DNA from: Pseudoalteromonas luteoviolacea NCIMB 1944
Lineage (GTDB): Bacteria; Pseudomonadota; Gammaproteobacteria; Enterobacterales; Alteromonadaceae
DNA: 64,000 nt
NCBI RefSeq assembly: GCF_001625565.1
Contig: NZ_AUXS01000047.1
Coordinates: 1-64,000 of the forward strand
Reading direction: 5' to 3'
The position numbers were made by a program, and so were the translations under genes. Under the pieces are notes generated by a model. The model worked only from the letters and a program-made list of their open reading frames with translations, was not told where the DNA came from and did not search any database. Positions 9,282-18,391 of the stretch are shown here, piece after piece; the stretch's first letter is position 1, and each line of letters opens with the position of its first letter.

Positions 9282-9431
9282 ATGACCCCTACTTATATTT
9301 CCCAGCGGACACATTGGTTTGTTCTAACCTCGCTTCTGGCTGCTGCACTCTGTTTTTCTACATCAATTATTGTTCAATACCTTTACTACACGCTGTTTTT
9401 CTTAGCTTTTGTATATGTGGGCTATAAGTGA
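9282..9431 (+). CDS. Possible small membrane protein of 49 residues
   Basis: From the ATG at 9282 the frame gives MTPTYISQRTHWFVL followed by two hydrophobic stretches (LLAAALCFSTSIIVQYL and YTLFFLAFVYVGYK), enough for two membrane passes. An AGGA lies 12 bases upstream, rather far. The frame is open upstream to 9162 but that extension looks non-coding. No family recognised. Confidence 0.3.
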   Translation: MTPTYISQRTHWFVLTSLLAAALCFSTSIIVQYLYYTLFFLAFVYVGYK

Positions 9432-9562
9432 GTGGATGCCTTTTATTAAAATTCGAAGATTTTTCCGCATGAAGCAAATTATATTGATGACAATGAAGTT
9501 TGTAAGTCACTATCAAAAATAAAATAAATATTTACCATCAATACTGATTGGCGAGGGAAGAG

Positions 9563-9838
9563 ATGAAAAACAATGCAGTAAGAAGAAAAATAAAGGTGAA
9601 TAACCTAATGGAAGAGGTACAGCATAACTTACGTCGAGTTCGCAAAAAGAACAAGCTGACGCAAAGTCAACTTGGTGCAAAACTCGATGTAGATCAAGCG
9701 ACTATTAGTAATTTTGAGACCGGCAGAACAATTATGACAATGGCGCAGCTTTACGAAATGTATCTAATATTTGGTGATGATTTTGCCTGTCCTTATATTA
9801 GCTATACTGGCAATGGCAGTAGTCAAAATGCTGGCTAG
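9563..9838 (+). CDS. XRE-family helix-turn-helix regulator
   Basis: The 91-residue protein has one Cro/CI-type helix-turn-helix at about 18-73 (LRRVRKKNKLTQSQLGAKLD, then DQATISNFETGR). The ATG at 9563 is preceded by GAGGGA at 9553-9558. A short basic N-terminus and a short C-terminal tail flank the domain, and there is no ligand or peptidase domain. No toxin or phage genes are adjacent, so the target is unknown. A second, unrelated-looking XRE gene of similar size converges on it 450 bases away. Confidence 0.8.
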   Translation: MKNNAVRRKIKVNNLMEEVQHNLRRVRKKNKLTQSQLGAKLDVDQATISNFETGRTIMTMAQLYEMYLIFGDDFACPYISYTGNGSSQNAG

Positions 9839-10285
9839 CAATACGTTGATGCGCTGCAGCTGAGAGGCGCTTACGTCAAACCGTTTTGAACAGGTATCAG
9901 TCGTTTTTGTGAGCCTGTGATGTGTTAGGTGCTTTAAAATAGTGTCTGTTATGTCAAAAACACTGTCCATATACGATCACTGTTTACGGATTGAGAGTAT
10001 GCTCATCTACTTGAGGTCAATATAAATTGCGGCACCTTTTCATCTGCCAATGTGTATTGAGCTGTGGTGTTGCAAACACTCTATTGTTGATAGTTTAAAT
10101 GATCAGCTAGTTAGTATGACAGACAGCACAACAGCAGAGCCATGAATCAAAACAGTACTGTGTATGAGCTATTAATTTTTGAAATCGAATGCGGCGATCG
10201 ACCTCTTAAGAGAGAACAATAATGAGAGGCGGTTTTAAAGGTTATCGTTGAAGAGAGATTTCAAAGTGCTTGGGCAATAGGGACG
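9839..10285. other. Non-coding stretch between convergent XRE genes
   Basis: About 450 bases without a supported gene. A possible 26-codon plus-strand frame (ATG at 10142, product begins MNQNSTVYELLIFEIE) overlaps the end of a 9-codon frame, but it has no clear ribosome site. No strong hairpin with a T-run was seen between the two convergent genes. Confidence 0.4.
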
Positions 10286-10543
10286 TTATTCGTCATCTTT
10301 GAACCGATGAGAGCCATCACTATCATTTATTTCGTCACTGATACTTTTGATCTGATTTAAGAGTGCTTTTGCATCAACTTTACAATAAAACAGCCATTTG
10401 AAAAAATGCCCTGTTCTAGGCTCACCTACACCCAATTCGTAGTTACTGACCGTTTCTCTAGTTATATTGAGTTTATCGGCCATCTGCTTTTGCGTAAGTC
10501 CTGCTTTTTTTCTCATCGCTTTAAGGTCATTACCACTTATCAC
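10286..10543 (-). CDS. XRE-family helix-turn-helix regulator
   Basis: This small protein has a Cro/CI-type domain near its N-terminus (LKAMRKKAGLTQKQMADKLN, ITRETVSNYELG) and an acidic C-terminal tail (ISDEINDSDGSHRFKDDE). A GTG at 10541-10543 is chosen because AAGGA (10552-10556, minus strand) precedes it by 8 bases; a TTG six codons upstream is the longest alternative. Its binding target is not evident from the neighbours. Confidence 0.75.
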   Translation of the reverse strand: MISGNDLKAMRKKAGLTQKQMADKLNITRETVSNYELGVGEPRTGHFFKWLFYCKVDAKALLNQIKSISDEINDSDGSHRFKDDE

Positions 10544-10941
10544 ATCATTATTCCTTTCCAAAATTTGAAGGTATTACTTTGATAGAGTTTATGTGGGCTT
10601 AAATCTTTAGCATGCATTGTGAAAATGAGTGCTTGGAATCATCTTTATATCAATAGTTATGGTAATAAATTTACCCAAGGCGGATACTTTCATGGTGCTT
10701 TGCCTACTTTTTTCCTCTGCGATGCTCAAAGTTAATTGTGTAATAAATGGTGTAAGGTCGTCGTGCATAAACTTAGTCAAACTTTCATATTGTTGATTCT
10801 TATGGTTATAAAAAAGCGAAAAGAATAGGCCCCTGTAATGAACTCGCGAGCAATTATTTAACTATGTGAGCAAGCGTCCCGTGTGGTCGTAAAAGCAAAC
10901 TAAAAGAGAACCTGCCCATTGTAAGATAGTAAGGGCGCGAA
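10544..10941. other. Non-coding stretch, no recognised element
   Basis: Roughly 400 A+T-rich bases between an XRE gene and a thioredoxin-fold gene, both on the minus strand. They must hold the promoter of the XRE gene. No convincing hairpin, repeat or small gene was seen. Confidence 0.4.
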
Positions 10942-11466
10942 TTAGATTTTATCAGGCGTATTTTTATCTAATGCTTGCTGTATTGCGTCCAACATAGGCT
11001 GTGCCAGTCGTTCACTGAAACCTGCTTGTGTATAGCTGATCTGGCCATTTTTTTCTATGACCATGGTAAAGGGCAGGCCAGGTTTCTTAAATTTTTTGTA
11101 CAGGACACCTTTTTTATCAAAAACAAACTCAACTTGCATTCCTCGCTGTTCAAATTGTCGAAGCAATTTTTTATATGTGCGCCGAGTTTGTCCTAGCTTG
11201 CCCTCTTCTTTTGTATTGACAACAATGACTCGAATACGATTGTTTGTGAGCTTACGTTGAAGCCCCTCAAGAAGCGGAAGTAGCTGCTTACAGTATACAC
11301 ACCATGAGGCCCAGAACGTCACAATTGTGGGTGTGGTGGTACTGCGAAATACCGGCTCACCTAGCTTATTTTGACCGATCACCTGATCGGCACCAAAATG
11401 TGTGATGTTCGCGTTTACCGAGGCAGTAAAACACAGTACAAATAATAGCATCAGGTATCTTTTCAT
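10942..11466 (-). CDS. Exported TlpA/thioredoxin-fold protein (WCVYC)
   Basis: The 174-residue protein has a cleavable signal peptide (MLLFVLCFTASVNA) and a thioredoxin fold with active-site WASWCVYCKQLLPLL at about 52-66. The cis-Pro region reads KPGLPFTMVIEKNG. It is of usual length for the TlpA/DsbE group and should act as a periplasmic thiol-disulfide reductase or oxidase. It stands alone, about 300 bases from the DUF454/heme oxygenase pair on the same strand. The substrate cannot be told from sequence; cytochrome c maturation is a common role for the group but no ccm genes are here. Confidence 0.82.
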   Translation of the reverse strand: MKRYLMLLFVLCFTASVNANITHFGADQVIGQNKLGEPVFRSTTTPTIVTFWASWCVYCKQLLPLLEGLQRKLTNNRIRVIVVNTKEEGKLGQTRRTYKKLLRQFEQRGMQVEFVFDKKGVLYKKFKKPGLPFTMVIEKNGQISYTQAGFSERLAQPMLDAIQQALDKNTPDKI

Positions 11467-11774
11467 TCAGTGGGCCCTGTTAGAGATGTGTGCGCAATAG
11501 CGCGGGTTTAAGTGCCTTTAATATTTTAAAACGCTCTTTTTTTATCATGATAACAGTGATTTGGCAATTGTCCCTAATTTAGGTTGCTTCATGGTGGGCG
11601 TATGAGGGAAGGCTATCTGTTCTTTGGTTTAATATGTGATTCTTGGGTGAAGTAGCTTGTTCGTTTGAGCAGTTACGGTGACGAAATACACTGGTATAAA
11701 TAAGCTTGTTGATACCCCAAGACGTGGCGCCAATTTAATTGCGCGCCTTACACGGTGCATCCGATATTGCTGTA
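11467..11774. other. Non-coding stretch, no recognised element
   Basis: About 300 bases between the DUF454 gene and the thioredoxin-fold gene, presumably containing the promoter of the latter. No terminator-like hairpin or small gene was identified. Confidence 0.4.
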
Positions 11775-12251
11775 CTAAAGAGTGATAGACCAGCAGCTAA
11801 ACAGGATTATCGCAACCATACTCAGTAACACATTTCCGTGTTTTTGGCGTATTAAATTGGGTTGGTCGGCTGTGCTATTCGGCTTAGCAAACAAATAATT
11901 ACAGATAAATGCGAAAAGAACTGCAAGTGCAATTTGCAACCAGCCAAAAGACAGCGCATAACCAGATATCAGCACGCTTGCCAGCATACCTATTGCCGCA
12001 AAGTATTTTGCTTTCTTAGGCACTACTTTGTGCCTTTGCCAATTGCTTAGTGTCACACCAAATTGGGGATGTGTGAGCAACCAATGTTCGAGGCGTTTAG
12101 ACGACTTGGAGAAGCACCACAGTGCCATAATTAAAAATACCGTAGTTGGCATGATTGGCAATAAAGCGCCAATCACAGCCAATCCAAGCGATACAATACC
12201 ACCGGCAAAATAGCCATACTTCAACATATTACGTTGTACGTTAAGCGACAT
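11775..12251 (-). CDS. DUF454 inner-membrane protein (YbaN-like)
   Basis: The 158-residue protein has several membrane helices, including YFAGGIVSLGLAVIGALLPI, and the DUF454 hallmark LPIMPTTVFLIMALWCFSKS followed by a cytoplasmic SKRLEHWLLTHPQFG loop. Escherichia coli YbaN belongs to this family, whose biochemical role is unknown. Its start overlaps the end of the heme oxygenase gene by 11 bases, which implies translational coupling and perhaps a role linked to heme or iron. Confidence 0.85.
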   Translation of the reverse strand: MSLNVQRNMLKYGYFAGGIVSLGLAVIGALLPIMPTTVFLIMALWCFSKSSKRLEHWLLTHPQFGVTLSNWQRHKVVPKKAKYFAAIGMLASVLISGYALSFGWLQIALAVLFAFICNYLFAKPNSTADQPNLIRQKHGNVLLSMVAIILFSCWSITL

Positions 12252-12852
12252 GGGTACTTGGTGAATGAGTATAGCTGAGCTCTACCAGCTCATTAGCAAA
12301 TTTAAATGCAGCTTGTGCACCAGTTAACATGGCCTGTTCTTGGTCCTCACTGAGCTCTACCTTTTCAATGCTTTGCATGAACTCTCTCCAATGAGCGCCC
12401 CTGCCGACCTCTGAACCCGCTAGAAAGCGTGCACCATATTTCTCACTTAGCCCTAGCTTTTCAGCCTCTTTGGCCAAAATGGCCGCGCCAAGCTTTGAGC
12501 CTTCAATGACATATAACCAGCCTAAACTTTCAAAATGAGAGGTGTTAAGCTCGCTCAGTGTAGGCATAGTAGCTGGCTGTGGCATGTTTAAATCTTGAAA
12601 GTCTGCAAGCAGTTGAGCACTGCGATCTCTAGCTTGCAGATCTGGGATAATGGTTGCTAATTGAGCATCTTGATACAGTGCTGCAACGTGCTTCATTAAA
12701 TAGTATTGGTAGCGCAAAAAATGACCATAATTGGCTTTGTTTTCAAACGGTGACTGCGCCATGATCTTTTTGTCGAGTTGGTCATGAACACTGGATGTTG
12801 ATGTTCTAAGTTTACTCATTCTAGGGTAGTTAGATGATTTTAAGCTGCTCAT
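12241..12852 (-). CDS. Heme oxygenase (biliverdin-producing type)
   Basis: The 203-residue all-helical protein carries the heme oxygenase distal-helix signature LGWLYVIEGSKLGAAILA and a probable proximal heme ligand at His23 (SSVHDQLDKK). It opens heme to biliverdin with release of CO and iron, in the cytoplasm, using an external electron donor. Its length is normal for bacterial HmuO/PigA/BphO proteins. The start at 12852 is not backed by a strong ribosome site; Met12 is an alternative. No phytochrome gene is adjacent, so iron recovery from heme is the more likely role, consistent with the heme-type receptor 8 kb away. No clear Fur box was seen directly upstream. Confidence 0.85.
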   Translation of the reverse strand: MSSLKSSNYPRMSKLRTSTSSVHDQLDKKIMAQSPFENKANYGHFLRYQYYLMKHVAALYQDAQLATIIPDLQARDRSAQLLADFQDLNMPQPATMPTLSELNTSHFESLGWLYVIEGSKLGAAILAKEAEKLGLSEKYGARFLAGSEVGRGAHWREFMQSIEKVELSEDQEQAMLTGAQAAFKFANELVELSYTHSPSTHVA

Positions 12853-13196
12853 ATTTTTCTAATTTAATTGGTCATATAAATAAGAACGTATGAGCGATAA
12901 AAACCCTTACCATATACTTTGTGTTTATTTTTAACTTTTTGTTATTTAAATAATTTTGTGGGCTTGTGAACTGCATAAGTTGGTTCAGTGAATTGCTCTG
13001 GCCAAGGTAACCCTGGGGTGCTACACGCGATTATTAGCTCACTATTAACCAATGGGTGTGCTTGCTTTTTAAACACATATCAAACCAATAGCAATACTTT
13101 ACGATCAATCATCCGCCAAAACCTAGCCATTTCAAATGAAAGTCTCTATATCTCAATTGGGAACATTATTGTAAATAACATGTAAAGGAAAGCGCG
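12853..13196. other. Divergent promoter region between heme oxygenase and glucanase genes
   Basis: About 340 A+T-rich bases that must contain promoters in both directions. An AAGGAA box at 13184-13189 serves the glucanase start. A plus-strand GTG frame at 12988-13185 has no ribosome site and looks like chance. No operator could be assigned. Confidence 0.45.
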
Positions 13197-14384
13197 ATGA
13201 AAAAGCGATATTTAAGTGCCCTCACAGTGTGTTTGGGACTAGCTGCCAGTCATGCTGATGCGGCAAGTTGTGCAGATACCAATGTCTATCCGAATTGGCC
13301 ACAATCTGATTGGCAGGGTCAGCCGAGCCATGCAAATACTGGCGACAAACTTGTCCATAACAATATATTGTATCAAGCCAAATGGTGGACCAGTGCGGAG
13401 CCTGGAACCAGTTCGGCATGGCGGTATTTAGGCCGTTGTGATGATGCAACACAGATCACGCCGGTTGAAAAATACGGTCGTTTAAAGGTGTGTGGTACGG
13501 GACTGTGCAGCGAATCAAACCAGCGTGTGCAGCTTCGTGGCATGAGCAGTCACGGTCTGCAGTGGCATGGGTTAGGTAAATGTTTAACTGAAAAAAGTTT
13601 GGATGTATTAGCGTTTGACTGGCAAGCTGATATTTTGCGTTTGAGCTTGTATGTACAAGAAGGCGGATATGAAACAGATCCGGTTGGCTTTACTAACCAA
13701 ATGCACCAACTCATTGAAATGGCGAGCCAGCGTGGGCTATATGTGTTGGTTGACTGGCACCAGCTTGATCCGGGCGACCCAAACTACAATGTTGAAGGGG
13801 CTAAAAAGTTTTTCACTGATATTGTGACCAAGCACAAACACCGCAATAACCTGATCTATGATATTGCCAACGAACCAAATGGCGTTCCTTGGTCAGCGGT
13901 ACGCCACTATGCTGAGCAGGTTATTCCTGTGATCCGTGCGATTCAACCTAATGCTCTTATTATGGTCGGAACTCACGGGTGGTCTACGTTTGGTGCATCA
14001 ATGGCGGATGGCGATTTACAAGATGTGATCAACGACCCAGTGCCATTCGACAATATTATGTACACCTTCCATTTTTATGCTGCTGCACACACCGAATATC
14101 ATCGCAATATGCTGGATAGAGCCTCAGATATTTTTCCTGTGTTTGTCAGCGAGTTTGGCACTCAGCACTACACAGGTGGCGGTGCAAATGACTTCATCAG
14201 CTCGCAAAAATACATCGACCTGATGGCACGAAAAAAAATCAGTTGGACCAACTGGAATTATTCAGACGATCCGCTGAGTGGGGCTGCTTGGCAAGTGGGC
14301 AGCTGTGCGGCGCAAGACTTTTCAGACGCTCAATTGAAAGAAGCGGGTGCTTGGATAAAGGCGAAAATACAAGAGGGACGTTAG
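13197..14384 (+). CDS. Secreted GH5 endoglucanase with N-terminal CBM5/12-like module
   Basis: The 395-residue protein has a signal peptide ending near SHADAASC. A small aromatic-rich module follows at about 24-80 (VYPNWPQSDWQ, GDKLVHNNILYQAKWWT, AWRYLGRC), typical of CBM5/12 chitin/cellulose-binding modules. The GH5 barrel contains RGMSSHGLQWHG, VLVDWHQLDPGD, the acid/base Glu226 in IANEPNG and the nucleophile Glu319 in FVSEFGT, so both catalytic residues are present. It should cleave beta-1,4-glucan outside the cell. Marine homologues such as Pseudoalteromonas Cel5G carry the module at the C-terminus; here it leads. A strong hairpin terminator follows, so the gene is monocistronic. Confidence 0.9.
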   Translation: MKKRYLSALTVCLGLAASHADAASCADTNVYPNWPQSDWQGQPSHANTGDKLVHNNILYQAKWWTSAEPGTSSAWRYLGRCDDATQITPVEKYGRLKVCGTGLCSESNQRVQLRGMSSHGLQWHGLGKCLTEKSLDVLAFDWQADILRLSLYVQEGGYETDPVGFTNQMHQLIEMASQRGLYVLVDWHQLDPGDPNYNVEGAKKFFTDIVTKHKHRNNLIYDIANEPNGVPWSAVRHYAEQVIPVIRAIQPNALIMVGTHGWSTFGASMADGDLQDVINDPVPFDNIMYTFHFYAAAHTEYHRNMLDRASDIFPVFVSEFGTQHYTGGGANDFISSQKYIDLMARKKISWTNWNYSDDPLSGAAWQVGSCAAQDFSDAQLKEAGAWIKAKIQEGR

Positions 14385-14411
14385 TTGTCAGCGCGTTGCT
14401 AATCAAACAGT

Positions 14412-14439
14412 AAAAAAGAGAGTAATAGCTCTCTTTTTT
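14412..14439 (+). terminator. Rho-independent terminator after the GH5 gene
   Basis: An 11-bp perfect stem (AAAAAAGAGAG with CTCTCTTTTTT) closes a 6-base loop; the T-run forms its descending arm and continues into TATTTAATTTTT. It lies 28 bases after the stop codon. Confidence 0.8.
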
Positions 14440-14663
14440 ATTTAATTTTTTGGAATAATTACAGAGCGGTTTAAATGTCGCTAGTTTATTCATAGTACTG
14501 ACTTATTTGGCTTTTTACCTTTACTGGGGAAATTTAGGTATGCATGGTTAATTTTAATATTTTCAAAAAGATGGGGTTTTTGAATAAATAATTTGCAACA
14601 AAGTGAGCTGTACTATAGTTTACTTCGTAAAAAAAATGTTTAAGAAAAAATAGTGGTGAAGTG

Positions 14664-16655
14664 ATGTTACAAGCAATTGCTCGATTTGTATCTAGCCATA
14701 TGACAACAGTTGTATTACTTCCATGTTTACTCTTAGGCGCAGTGATTTTTTATGATGTATCAATGTCAGCGAAACGGATGAACGACGCGTATGATGCAGA
14801 GTACAATGCGTTTTTGAGTCATATGGTGTTGAGTGTGATCCATGAAACACAAAAAGAACGAGGGGCCTCTGCAGGGTTTATTGGTTCCAAAGGCACAAAG
14901 TTTAAGGACAAGTTACGTCAGCAACGCAGTCAAACAGACAAACAGATTGCCAAGTTAGCGGAAGAAAAACAACACTGGCAATTGATGCCTGAAATGGCTA
15001 AAGAGTTGGCTGAATTTGAAAGTAAGTTCCGCCAGTTATCTCAGATCCGTAGTCGTGTAGACACCTTATCCATCCCGCTTTCAGAAGCGCTGAAATATTA
15101 CACGGATATCAACCTCAAAGCGCTGCATATGGTGATCACAGCCTCGCGATTGAGCAATGACCACACCATCGCCACCGAGCTGGTTGCGATTTATAATTTC
15201 TCAAGTGCCAAAGAATCGGCTGGTATTGAACGCGCGGTGCTGTCAAATGTGCTGAGTCGCGATAGCTTTACACCAGCGTTAAAAACCAAACATGTGGCCT
15301 TGATGACCAAGCAAGATGTGTATTTAGAAGAAGCGCTTGAAGCGTCGCCTCCAATCATGAAAAGAATTTTTCAGCAAGCACTGAGTGACAATGCCTTTCA
15401 AGCAGTTGCACGCTATCGCAGTGCGGTTGAAAACAAAAATGCCAATTTTGGCTTAGATGCAGAGGCGTGGTTTAAAGCCGCGACTGAGCGGATCAATGTG
15501 TTAAAAGAGTCCGAAGAAGAGGCGCTTACATTGGTTGACAAGACCGCGATAAAGATCCAACAACACGCTGTTTTGGTGTTGGTGATTGAGTTGATTATTT
15601 TAGTGGTTGGATTGGTGATCACCGCGTCACTGTTCTTTGCCATTCGTTTGCGTCGCCGACAGTCAGCAAAAATCGCTGAGGGTATCGATATTGCAATGTT
15701 ACATAAAAACTTAGGTCATGAAATTGGTGTAATTTCAAAAGATGACCTAGGAAAATCGGCAAACAACATCAATAAACTCACGCGACAATTTGAAGACGAT
15801 TTAGTCGAGTTTGCTAAAGTGTCTTCAAACATCGCTAATGCCTCGCAAGAAACGGCGGCGGCGATCCAGCAAAGCCAAGAGAATTTAATTAGTCAGCAGT
15901 CAGGGATCCAAACCATTGCCTCTGCCTCAGAGCAAATGAGCGCCAATATTCAAGTCATTGCAAACTCCATGAATGAAAACGCTGTAGCGGCTAAAACGGT
16001 GACGCAAGAATCTCTTCAAGGACAGCAAGTTGTGGCGGATGCGGTGCAGGTGATACAGCAGGCATCCGATGATATGGCGCGGTCTGCCAAAACGGTTGAT
16101 GCACTGAATGAGCGTGTTGGTAGTATCTCATCTATGGTCGAAATGATAAAAAGCATTGCTGAGCAAACTAACTTGCTGGCGCTAAATGCTGCAATTGAGG
16201 CCGCCCGAGCCGGGGAGCAAGGTCGTGGGTTTGCTGTGGTTGCCGATGAAGTCCGCAGCTTGGCGAGCCGTACGCAAAAATCAACAGAAGAGATATCAGC
16301 CTTGGTGACTGAGTTGCAATCCAGCTCTTCAGAGGCCTCTAATGTGATCACGAAAGGCAAAGAAAATGCCTTAGAAGCGGCAGAGCGGGCAGAAGAAATC
16401 AAACGCGCACTCGAGCAAATTGTAGAGCAAGCGCAGCAGGTTGAGCTGGTGACCGAGTCGGTGTCGAGTAATACGCAGCAGCAAAGTAATGCGATTGATG
16501 AAGTGAGTAAAAACATCAATGGTATTTTCCAAAAAGCAACGGAAAATGTCAGCGGCGCAGAGCAAATCAATGTTGCTGCTATTGATATTGCTGAGGCTGC
16601 TAAAGTGATGGATAAGCTGATCGCTGAATATACGGTAAGCCAATCAGTACGATAA
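14664..16655 (+). CDS. Methyl-accepting chemotaxis protein with NIT sensory domain
   Basis: The protein of about 663 residues has an N-terminal membrane helix (TTVVLLPCLLLGAVIFYDVS), a long periplasmic all-helical region with the NIT motif ETQKERGASAGFIGSKG, a second helix (HAVLVLVIELIILVVGLVIT), HAMP-like linker and a full MCP signalling hairpin (IAEQTNLLALNAAIEAARAG, then EQGRGFAVVADEVRSLA). NIT domains are linked to nitrate/nitrite sensing in several receptors; the ligand here is inferred. The ATG at 14664 is preferred over the adjoining GTG at 14661 because GGTGA lies a usable distance before it. No C-terminal CheR-binding pentapeptide is present. Confidence 0.88.
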   Translation: MLQAIARFVSSHMTTVVLLPCLLLGAVIFYDVSMSAKRMNDAYDAEYNAFLSHMVLSVIHETQKERGASAGFIGSKGTKFKDKLRQQRSQTDKQIAKLAEEKQHWQLMPEMAKELAEFESKFRQLSQIRSRVDTLSIPLSEALKYYTDINLKALHMVITASRLSNDHTIATELVAIYNFSSAKESAGIERAVLSNVLSRDSFTPALKTKHVALMTKQDVYLEEALEASPPIMKRIFQQALSDNAFQAVARYRSAVENKNANFGLDAEAWFKAATERINVLKESEEEALTLVDKTAIKIQQHAVLVLVIELIILVVGLVITASLFFAIRLRRRQSAKIAEGIDIAMLHKNLGHEIGVISKDDLGKSANNINKLTRQFEDDLVEFAKVSSNIANASQETAAAIQQSQENLISQQSGIQTIASASEQMSANIQVIANSMNENAVAAKTVTQESLQGQQVVADAVQVIQQASDDMARSAKTVDALNERVGSISSMVEMIKSIAEQTNLLALNAAIEAARAGEQGRGFAVVADEVRSLASRTQKSTEEISALVTELQSSSSEASNVITKGKENALEAAERAEEIKRALEQIVEQAQQVELVTESVSSNTQQQSNAIDEVSKNINGIFQKATENVSGAEQINVAAIDIAEAAKVMDKLIAEYTVSQSVR

Positions 16656-16661
16656 TGAAGT

Positions 16662-16693
16662 CGGTGGGTATATCGAAGTGGTTATACCCGCCG
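16662..16693 (+). terminator. Hairpin after the chemoreceptor gene
   Basis: CGGTGGGTATA pairs with TATACCCGCCG (one G-U pair) around a 10-base loop, 6 bases after the stop codon. No T-run follows, so it may be an RNA-stabilising stem or a Rho-assisted terminator. Confidence 0.4.
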
Positions 16694-16764
16694 GTTGCAT
16701 ATCTAATTGATCCCAGACGATTGTGCGGTCGTATCATGCTGTAAAACAGCGAATATGAACACTT

Positions 16765-16983
16765 ATGCAGCATGCCCTTAATCCTAGAAAGCTACTAAAT
16801 AGCAAGTGGACATCGGTCAGTCCTACTCACAAAGAGAAGCATTTTATTGTCACGTCGGTCGAATTTGACGAGCAGGGATGTGTGATTGAATGTCTCATTG
16901 AAGCGCTGATGACCCGGCGTGAAGTTGCCATCAACTGGCGCGAGTTAAAAGATCCTAAAATGTGGAAAATAGGATGGCAATAA
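16765..16983 (+). CDS. TIGR02450-type Trp-rich small protein (DUF2389)
   Basis: The 72-residue protein matches the Trp-rich conserved hypothetical family: NPRKLLNSKWTSVSPTHKEK near the start, AINWRELKDPKMW and IGWQ at the end, with Trp at regular conserved places. The family is widespread in marine gammaproteobacteria and its function is unknown. It has its own intergenic space upstream and is followed after 10 bases by a convergent AraC gene. Confidence 0.85.
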   Translation: MQHALNPRKLLNSKWTSVSPTHKEKHFIVTSVEFDEQGCVIECLIEALMTRREVAINWRELKDPKMWKIGWQ

Positions 16984-16993
16984 TCTTAAACCA

Positions 16994-18205
16994 CTATTGA
17001 TTGCCATCTAGTTGATGCTGTTTCCGATAAGCGCTAGGGGTCAGCGAAGTGTGTTTTTTAAAGGCGGTATAGAATGCCGACTTGGAATTAAAACCAACTT
17101 GCATGGCAATCGTGAGGATAGAGTCTTGCTCCTGCGCCAAAAGTTGTTTCGCAGCGTCGACACGATGTTGATTGACGAAGTCGAAGAAACGCATTCCGAG
17201 TGTCTCATTGAGTGTTTGCGAAATGTAGTGACTGGGTGTATGAATGTGCTTGGCAAGTTTAGGTAAGGATAAACTTGCGTCTAGGTAGTGCTTATCCGTC
17301 ACCATGGCGTGTTGCAATTTGGTGGCTATTTGAGAAGCGCGCTGATGGTCCAGTGCGCTGCGTTGGTACTTCACTTGTTCTGCGGAAATTGGATCTGGCA
17401 TAAATTCATGGCTATCTGCTATTTCATAACATTCAGTGAACCCTGGTTTTTGTCTTAAGCCCCACAAAGCGAGACTGTATACAAGGAGCAGGAGCATCAT
17501 TGCATAAAGGTGTTGATCAAATTGAATTGGGCTAAAAAGGTTGTCTAAAAACAAATCCAGAGCAATAAATAACCATACCCCACCAACCGAGAGTAAAAGC
17601 CAGACTAACCAACGTAGCTCCTTTTGTTCTGTTGACGCAAAAACATCTTTCAGTTGATTGTGATAGTGATGCAGCCTGTTGATGAGTTTGTAAAAGTACC
17701 AGGCAGATTGCACTATCCAGCCCAATACACAGACAAAAGTCACAATTAATAAACCGTAAATAACGTTGCGAAGCAATGTTGGGGCTTGCTCTACGAGCGT
17801 CAGATCATCATTTACTAAAATGGCGTAGCGATATTGCTCTGGTAATATCAGCGCTACCAGTGCTATCAGACAGCCAAATCCGCTTGGCGCAAAATGCTTT
17901 ATATCGCTTTTTTGAAATGACCAAGGTGTTTGGCAGGTTAGCCCTTTGCTGTATAGCCATAAACTGGGGGCAACAAGTAGTAACGCGGGTAGACAGAAGA
18001 TTAAGTGCAATACTTGAAAGCTAACTGGCAATAATGTTTTGCTAATGGGCAATGCACTAATGAAGCCGATAGCAAGTAAACACCCAGCTAAAGGTCTGTA
18101 AACTTGCCAGTTCCGAGCACGCAATAAAAGCTGGTGAGCGCTGATTATGATCACGCTAAGGGTTGCAATTTGGAGTGCAAATAGGCTTGGTGGCTCGGTC
18201 ATCAT
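16994..18205 (-). CDS. Membrane-bound AraC-family transcriptional regulator
   Basis: The 403-residue protein begins with about seven hydrophobic helices (LFALQIATLSVIIISAHQLL, VLHLIFCLPALLLVAPSLWL, LWLVWLLLSVGGVWLFIALD and others) and ends in a complete AraC/XylS DNA-binding domain (LSLPKLAKHIHTPSHYISQT; AMQVGFNSKSAFYTAFKKHT, SLTPSAYRKQH). Such fusions tie an unknown membrane signal directly to transcription. It is divergent from the DUF2306 gene, a common pairing, so that gene is its likely target. The start is one of two adjacent Met codons. Confidence 0.87.
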   Translation of the reverse strand: MMTEPPSLFALQIATLSVIIISAHQLLLRARNWQVYRPLAGCLLAIGFISALPISKTLLPVSFQVLHLIFCLPALLLVAPSLWLYSKGLTCQTPWSFQKSDIKHFAPSGFGCLIALVALILPEQYRYAILVNDDLTLVEQAPTLLRNVIYGLLIVTFVCVLGWIVQSAWYFYKLINRLHHYHNQLKDVFASTEQKELRWLVWLLLSVGGVWLFIALDLFLDNLFSPIQFDQHLYAMMLLLLVYSLALWGLRQKPGFTECYEIADSHEFMPDPISAEQVKYQRSALDHQRASQIATKLQHAMVTDKHYLDASLSLPKLAKHIHTPSHYISQTLNETLGMRFFDFVNQHRVDAAKQLLAQEQDSILTIAMQVGFNSKSAFYTAFKKHTSLTPSAYRKQHQLDGNQ

Positions 18206-18391
18206 ATGCGTTGCAAAGCTCTTTTTAGAACGGTCTCTAAAATTAAAGTTAGTAGTTAAAACAACATATTAAAATTAATTGTTAGGTTGAAATAACCCCA
18301 TAAAAGTTCTCGCCAATCAGCGCGGACGACACTTTTTTAGTCATCTTACATAATCAACTCACACATCACCAATGAAATAAGTGAGCAAGTA

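Noticed and set aside
9563..10543. Two XRE regulators close together as a sign of prophage or toxin-antitoxin module
   Set aside because: No integrase, phage, toxin or HipA/HigB-like gene is near, and the two genes converge rather than share a control region.
12988..13185. A 65-codon plus-strand frame directly before the GH5 gene
   Set aside because: It starts at GTG with no ribosome site, has no recognisable pattern and lies in the expected promoter region.
16016..16570. A 184-codon minus-strand frame rich in Ser, Cys and Ala
   Set aside because: It is the antisense of the highly conserved chemoreceptor signalling domain, where Ala/Glu-rich codons keep the opposite strand open.
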